From NCBI GenBank assembly GCA_900318145.1, contig ONJM01000024.1, positions 1 to 36,061 on the forward strand: DNA of 36,061 nucleotides, given 5' to 3'. The notes under the pieces were generated by a model, which made no database searches, was not told where the DNA came from, and saw nothing but the letters and a program-made list of their open reading frames with translations. This DNA comes from an uncultured Eubacteriales bacterium. Its GTDB lineage: Bacteria > Bacillota > Clostridia > Christensenellales > Aristaeellaceae. This document shows, one piece after another, positions 33,860 through 36,061 of this stretch. The translations under genes were made by a program, and so were the position numbers. Every line of letters starts with the position of its first letter. The stretch's first letter is position 1.

Positions 33860-33888
33860 TTGTTTTTTAAAAAACCGTCCGATATAAT
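33860..33888 (+). promoter_or_regulatory. Promoter for the structured RNA
   Basis: TTGTTT (33860-33865), 17-bp spacer, TATAAT (33883-33888). The predicted start near 33894 coincides with the 5' arm of the RNA closing stem. Confidence 0.85.
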
Positions 33889-33892
33889 GATC

Positions 33893-34102
33893 GCCGGTTG
33901 AATCCTTCGGGTCTGTGGTTGCAAGCCGAAGCCAGTCGCAGGCAAAGCGGTCCACGTAATCCGCCCAAAGCGGCGGGGAGCATGGTGCGGTCTAGATGTA
34001 AGTCCGTCCGGGAGAGATCCCGAGAGGCAGGCGTGAGGGCGCTGAACGCGCAGAGCAAATGTCCGGACGGCGTGTGTGGGGTCAAAGACCAGGTCAGCCG
34101 GA
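33893..34102 (+). ncRNA. Structured RNA of about 210 nt upstream of the zinc-ribbon gene (raiA-like candidate)
   Basis: No protein frame explains this stretch. The ends pair: CCGGTTGA (33894-33901) with TCAGCCGG (34094-34101), 8 bp with one G-U. Inside are CTTCGG/CCGAAG (33905-33910 and 33926-33931), CCGCC/GGCGG (33961-33965 and 33972-33976), CCGTCC/GGACGG (34004-34009 and 34065-34070) stacked on a GAGA-tetraloop hairpin (GGGA/TCCC, 34010-34021), GCGC/GCGC around 34039-34051 and GGTC-AAA-GACC (34080-34090). A good promoter places transcription start at the 5' arm. No T-run follows the closing stem, so transcription may read into the downstream gene. The size and compact fold recall clostridial classes such as raiA RNA, but that name is from memory and untested. 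Confidence 0.8.
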
Positions 34103-34138
34103 GGAGTCGCCTATCAACATTATGGGGGTTGCCTAACC

Positions 34139-34362
34139 ATGTACGAAGACAAAACGCTGGTATGCAAAGACTGTGGCGCTGAGTTCGTTTTCACTGCCGG
34201 TGAACAGGAATTCTATGCCGAAAAGGGATTCCAGAAGGCGGTCCGCGCGAGATGCATGATGCCATCTGCGCCGAATGCGGAAAGCCCACTCAGGTACCTT
34301 TCGAGCCGAGAGAAGACCGTCCCGTATACTGCAGCGAGTGCTTTGCCGCCCGCCGCGGATAA
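34139..34362 (+). pseudogene. Frameshifted zinc-ribbon (zf-trcl/CxxC) protein gene
   Basis: The first 32 codons read MYEDKTLVCKDCGAEFVF through GEQEFYAEKGFQ, the usual start of small clostridial zinc-ribbon proteins with a C-x2-C pair. The expected continuation appears in another frame from about 34234: EGGPREMHDAICAECGKP, then VYCSECFAARRG and a stop at 34360-34362. The normal middle part, carrying another C-x2-C pair (a segment like RCKACRDARK), is missing. The pattern fits an internal deletion of non-multiple-of-three length near 34232-34236, or an assembly error. Read without a shift, the first frame runs on into antisense of the helicase gene. The structured RNA and its promoter lie upstream, and a terminator follows 12 bp after the old stop codon. 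Confidence 0.82.
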
Positions 34363-34374
34363 TCGGAAAGCCGC

Positions 34375-34413
34375 AAAAAACCCGGAAGAGCAATTGCTCC
34401 TCCGGGCTTTTTT
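34375..34413. terminator. Bidirectional Rho-independent terminator
   Basis: Stem CCCGGA/TCCGGG with an inner palindrome GAGCAATTGCTC, flanked by six A on the left and six T on the right. It serves the zinc-ribbon transcript and the convergent helicase transcript. Confidence 0.93.
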
Positions 34414-34414
34414 G

Positions 34415-35596
34415 TCAGATATTCTCGAAGAACGGCGTGCCGTCCTCCCGGCAGAGGATCCCGTCCGAGAACTTCAGGGGGGTGGGAACCGTCAGCATAT
34501 ATTTCAGGATTTCATCCATCCGGACGCTTTCCCGGAAGGTTACCAGGGAGAAGCTGACGCCGTGCTTGTGGGCCCGGCCCGTGCGGCCGATCCGGTGCAG
34601 ATAGTATTCGTTTTCGTTGGGCAGGTCGTAATTGATGACCGCCTCCACGTCGTCCACGTCAATGCCGCGGGCGGCCACGTCGGTGGAAACCAGGATCGGG
34701 AACCTGCCGCGCTTGAAATCATTCATGACCGTGTTGCGCTTCGCCTGGGGGATATCCCCGTGGAGGCACTGCGCGTCATAGCCTTCCCGGCAGAGCTGGC
34801 GGGTCAGCTTGTCGGTCATGAACTTTGTGTTGCAGAAGATCATGACCCGCTGGTACACGTCCGCGTCCAGCAAGTACAGCAGGTGGTTCGTCTTCTCATC
34901 CGGCTCGGTGGCGATTACGTACTGCGTGATCTGCGGCCGGTCTTCCTTTGTGGCCTCCACGGTTATTTCCACCGGATCATGCTGGTATTTCCACGCGATG
35001 GTCAGCACGTCCTGATTGGTGGTGGCGGAGAAGAGCACCAGCTGGCGTTCTGAAGGCGTGGCCTCGATGATTTTCGTGACGTCCTTGACAAAACCCATGT
35101 TCAGCATTTCGTCCGCCTCGTCCAGTACCATGGTATGCACCGCGTCGAGGCGGATGTTGCCTCGCTGCATATGGTCCAGCATGCGGCCGGGGGTGGCGAT
35201 GACGATCTGGGGTTTCCGCTTCAGCGCCGCGATCTGCTTCGAGATGGACTGGCCGCCGTAAATCACGGCGATCCGGACACCGTTGATATATTTCGCCAGA
35301 CGGGTCAGTTCATCGCCGATCTGCAGCGCCAGCTCCCGGGTCGGGGCCAGGACTACTTCCTGGATCCGGCTGTCCTTCAGCTGGACGTATTCCAGCATGG
35401 GAATGCCGAAAGCGCAGGTTTTGCCCGTGCCGGTGGGCGCGATGGCGTTGATGTCCGCGCCGGACATCATCAGCGGGATCGTGCGGGCCTGTACGGTGGA
35501 GGGCTCCTGGAAGCCCATGGCCCGGACAGCCTTCAGGATCTCTCCGGAGAGGTCCATGGAATCAAAAGTAACGGGGGTGTACTGTTCCTGTGACAA
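34415..35596 (-). CDS. DEAD-box RNA helicase
   Basis: This 393-residue ATP-dependent RNA helicase contains only the two RecA domains. Motifs in order are the Q-motif region (FQEPSTVQARTIP), APTGTGKT (motif I, about 54-61), PTRELALQ (Ia), TPGRMLDH (Ib), LDEADEML (II), FSATT (III), STDVAARGIDVDDVEAVINYDLP (V) and HRIGRTGRA (VI). It lacks the long C-terminal RNA-binding tail of CshA/DeaD types, so target specificity is open. The start codon is TTG at 35596, supported by AAAGGAG 7 nt upstream and the N-terminal SQEQY sequence. It follows the TSCPD gene by 24 nt and is probably co-transcribed with it, ending at the shared terminator. Confidence 0.95.
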   Translation of the reverse strand: MSQEQYTPVTFDSMDLSGEILKAVRAMGFQEPSTVQARTIPLMMSGADINAIAPTGTGKTCAFGIPMLEYVQLKDSRIQEVVLAPTRELALQIGDELTRLAKYINGVRIAVIYGGQSISKQIAALKRKPQIVIATPGRMLDHMQRGNIRLDAVHTMVLDEADEMLNMGFVKDVTKIIEATPSERQLVLFSATTNQDVLTIAWKYQHDPVEITVEATKEDRPQITQYVIATEPDEKTNHLLYLLDADVYQRVMIFCNTKFMTDKLTRQLCREGYDAQCLHGDIPQAKRNTVMNDFKRGRFPILVSTDVAARGIDVDDVEAVINYDLPNENEYYLHRIGRTGRAHKHGVSFSLVTFRESVRMDEILKYMLTVPTPLKFSDGILCREDGTPFFENI

Positions 35597-35620
35597 AGGT
35601 AATCTCCTTTCGGTCCGGGT

Positions 35621-35860
35621 TCAGGCAGGGTAGGACCGGATGGCTCTGGACAGCTGGTCCGGGCAGGAGGTGCCGCCTCGGCAGGGAATCCCCTCCAGCA
35701 TGGCGGCCACATCCTCGGCCCTGCGGCCGACGGCCAGTTTTGCCAGACCCTGGGTGTTTCCGCGGCAGCCGTCGTTGATTTTGCAGTAGGTAATGACGCC
35801 GTCCTGAATCTCCAGGTCGATGGAGGTGGAACAGGTGCCTTTGCATTTGTAGTTGTACAT
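35621..35860 (-). CDS. TSCPD-domain protein (TIGR03905-like)
   Basis: This 79-residue protein starts MYNYKCKGTCSTSIDLEI and carries GCRGNTQGLAKLAVGR and the TSCPD motif itself (GTSCPDQL), with five cysteines. Such domains also occur at the C-terminus of class II (B12-type) ribonucleotide reductases, but the free-standing protein has no established function. The start at 35860 is chosen because AAAGGAG lies 7 nt upstream. The frame is open further left, but that part has no support. It lies between tuf and the helicase gene on the same strand, and the tuf terminator separates it from tuf. I see no clear promoter. Confidence 0.88.
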   Translation of the reverse strand: MYNYKCKGTCSTSIDLEIQDGVITYCKINDGCRGNTQGLAKLAVGRRAEDVAAMLEGIPCRGGTSCPDQLSRAIRSYPA

Positions 35861-35916
35861 GGTTTGTCTCCTTTCAGGGCCGCCGGGCGGATTCCGTCCG
35901 CGCTTTGCCTGCAAAA

Positions 35917-35944
35917 GAACGCTCCCCCGAACAGGGGAGCGTTC
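35917..35944 (-). terminator. Rho-independent terminator of tuf
   Basis: 11-bp stem (GAACGCTCCCC / GGGGAGCGTTC). On the minus strand it is followed by TTTTGC, 19 bp after the tuf stop codon. Confidence 0.92.
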
Positions 35945-35963
35945 CGCAATGAATCGGCGTTAA

Positions 35964-36061
35964 TTACTCAATGACCTTGGCCACAACGCCGGAACCAACG
36001 GTACGGCCGCCTTCACGGATAGCGAAGCGGAGTCCCTGTTCCATAGCGATGGGGGTGATCA
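35964..36061 (-). CDS. tuf: Translation elongation factor Tu, C-terminal end (partial)
   Basis: Only the last 31 or so codons are inside the window. They read [20 protein letters not shown] followed by [11 protein letters not shown] and TAA, the very conserved end of EF-Tu domain III. EF-Tu carries aminoacyl-tRNA to the ribosome. The rest of the gene lies beyond the right edge. Its strong terminator follows directly. Confidence 0.97.
   Translation of the reverse strand, partial: ITPIAMEQGLRFAIREGGRTVGSGVVAKVIE

Noticed and set aside
34122-34136. Tiny upstream frame ATG-GGG-GTT-GCC-TAA just before the zinc-ribbon start
   Set aside because: Four codons only, and the nearest GGAGGAG is 15 nt away. 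It is too weak to call a leader peptide.
34076-35053. 325-residue plus-strand frame over the zinc-ribbon and helicase genes
   Set aside because: Only its early codons (from 34139) match a real protein. After the frameshift it runs through a terminator and antisense of the helicase gene.
1-36061. CRISPR arrays, tRNA/rRNA genes, insertion sequences, phage genes
   Set aside because: Looked for and not seen. The only dispersed repeats are the short hairpin family, which carries no transposase in this window.

Overview
The window looks like the chromosome of a GC-rich Bacillota (Firmicutes), most likely class Clostridia. The evidence is the gene content (ctsR-clpC, hemZ, mutS2, zapA, dtd, a relA/spoT hybrid), sigma-A-type promoters with 17-bp spacers, and AGGAGG-like ribosome binding sites. 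A gut or rumen lineage is a guess from general resemblance. Nearly every gene is ordinary core metabolism or housekeeping. I see no tRNA, rRNA, CRISPR array, insertion sequence or prophage.

Layout. Positions 2-3475 are the 3' end of a very large repetitive surface protein (MBG/YDG-like repeats), followed by a solute-binding protein (3556-5406). A convergent terminator separates these from a minus-strand block read from right to left: secD-secF (14325-12107), recJ, relA/spoT, dtd-MBL hydrolase, hemZ (ending at 5483), with a separate GNAT acetyltransferase gene at 15296-14493. From a divergent promoter pair near 15400 a plus-strand block runs: cyclophilin, zapA, U32 peptidase, mutS2, an OmpR-type response regulator, its histidine kinase, shikimate kinase, an amino-acid kinase and a serine hydrolase. 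A CtsR-controlled unit follows (ctsR, a McsA-like zinc module fused in frame to ClpC, then araD). On the minus strand come a secreted protein and a translationally coupled FHA-ABC transporter. Next is a structured RNA with its own promoter, upstream of a broken zinc-ribbon gene. The window ends with a DEAD-box helicase, a TSCPD-domain protein and the 3' end of tuf, all on the minus strand.

Most interesting points. (1) A roughly 210-nt structured RNA at about 33893-34102 has a clear promoter, a closing stem and several internal stems. It may belong to a known clostridial class such as raiA RNA, but I could not check this. (2) The small zinc-ribbon gene after it is frameshifted by an apparent internal deletion. 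(3) mcsB is missing from the ctsR operon and a McsA-like zinc finger is fused to ClpC, with a good internal ribosome binding site at the usual ClpC start. (4) A short hairpin repeat of about 30 bp lies in eight intergenic gaps, always in the same orientation on the + strand whatever the gene direction. Its stem shows compensatory changes. Copies abut stop codons, supply the hemZ ribosome binding site, split a two-component operon, and sit next to a C-terminally short hydrolase.

Several long reading frames antisense to real genes are by-products of GC-rich codon use and are left out.
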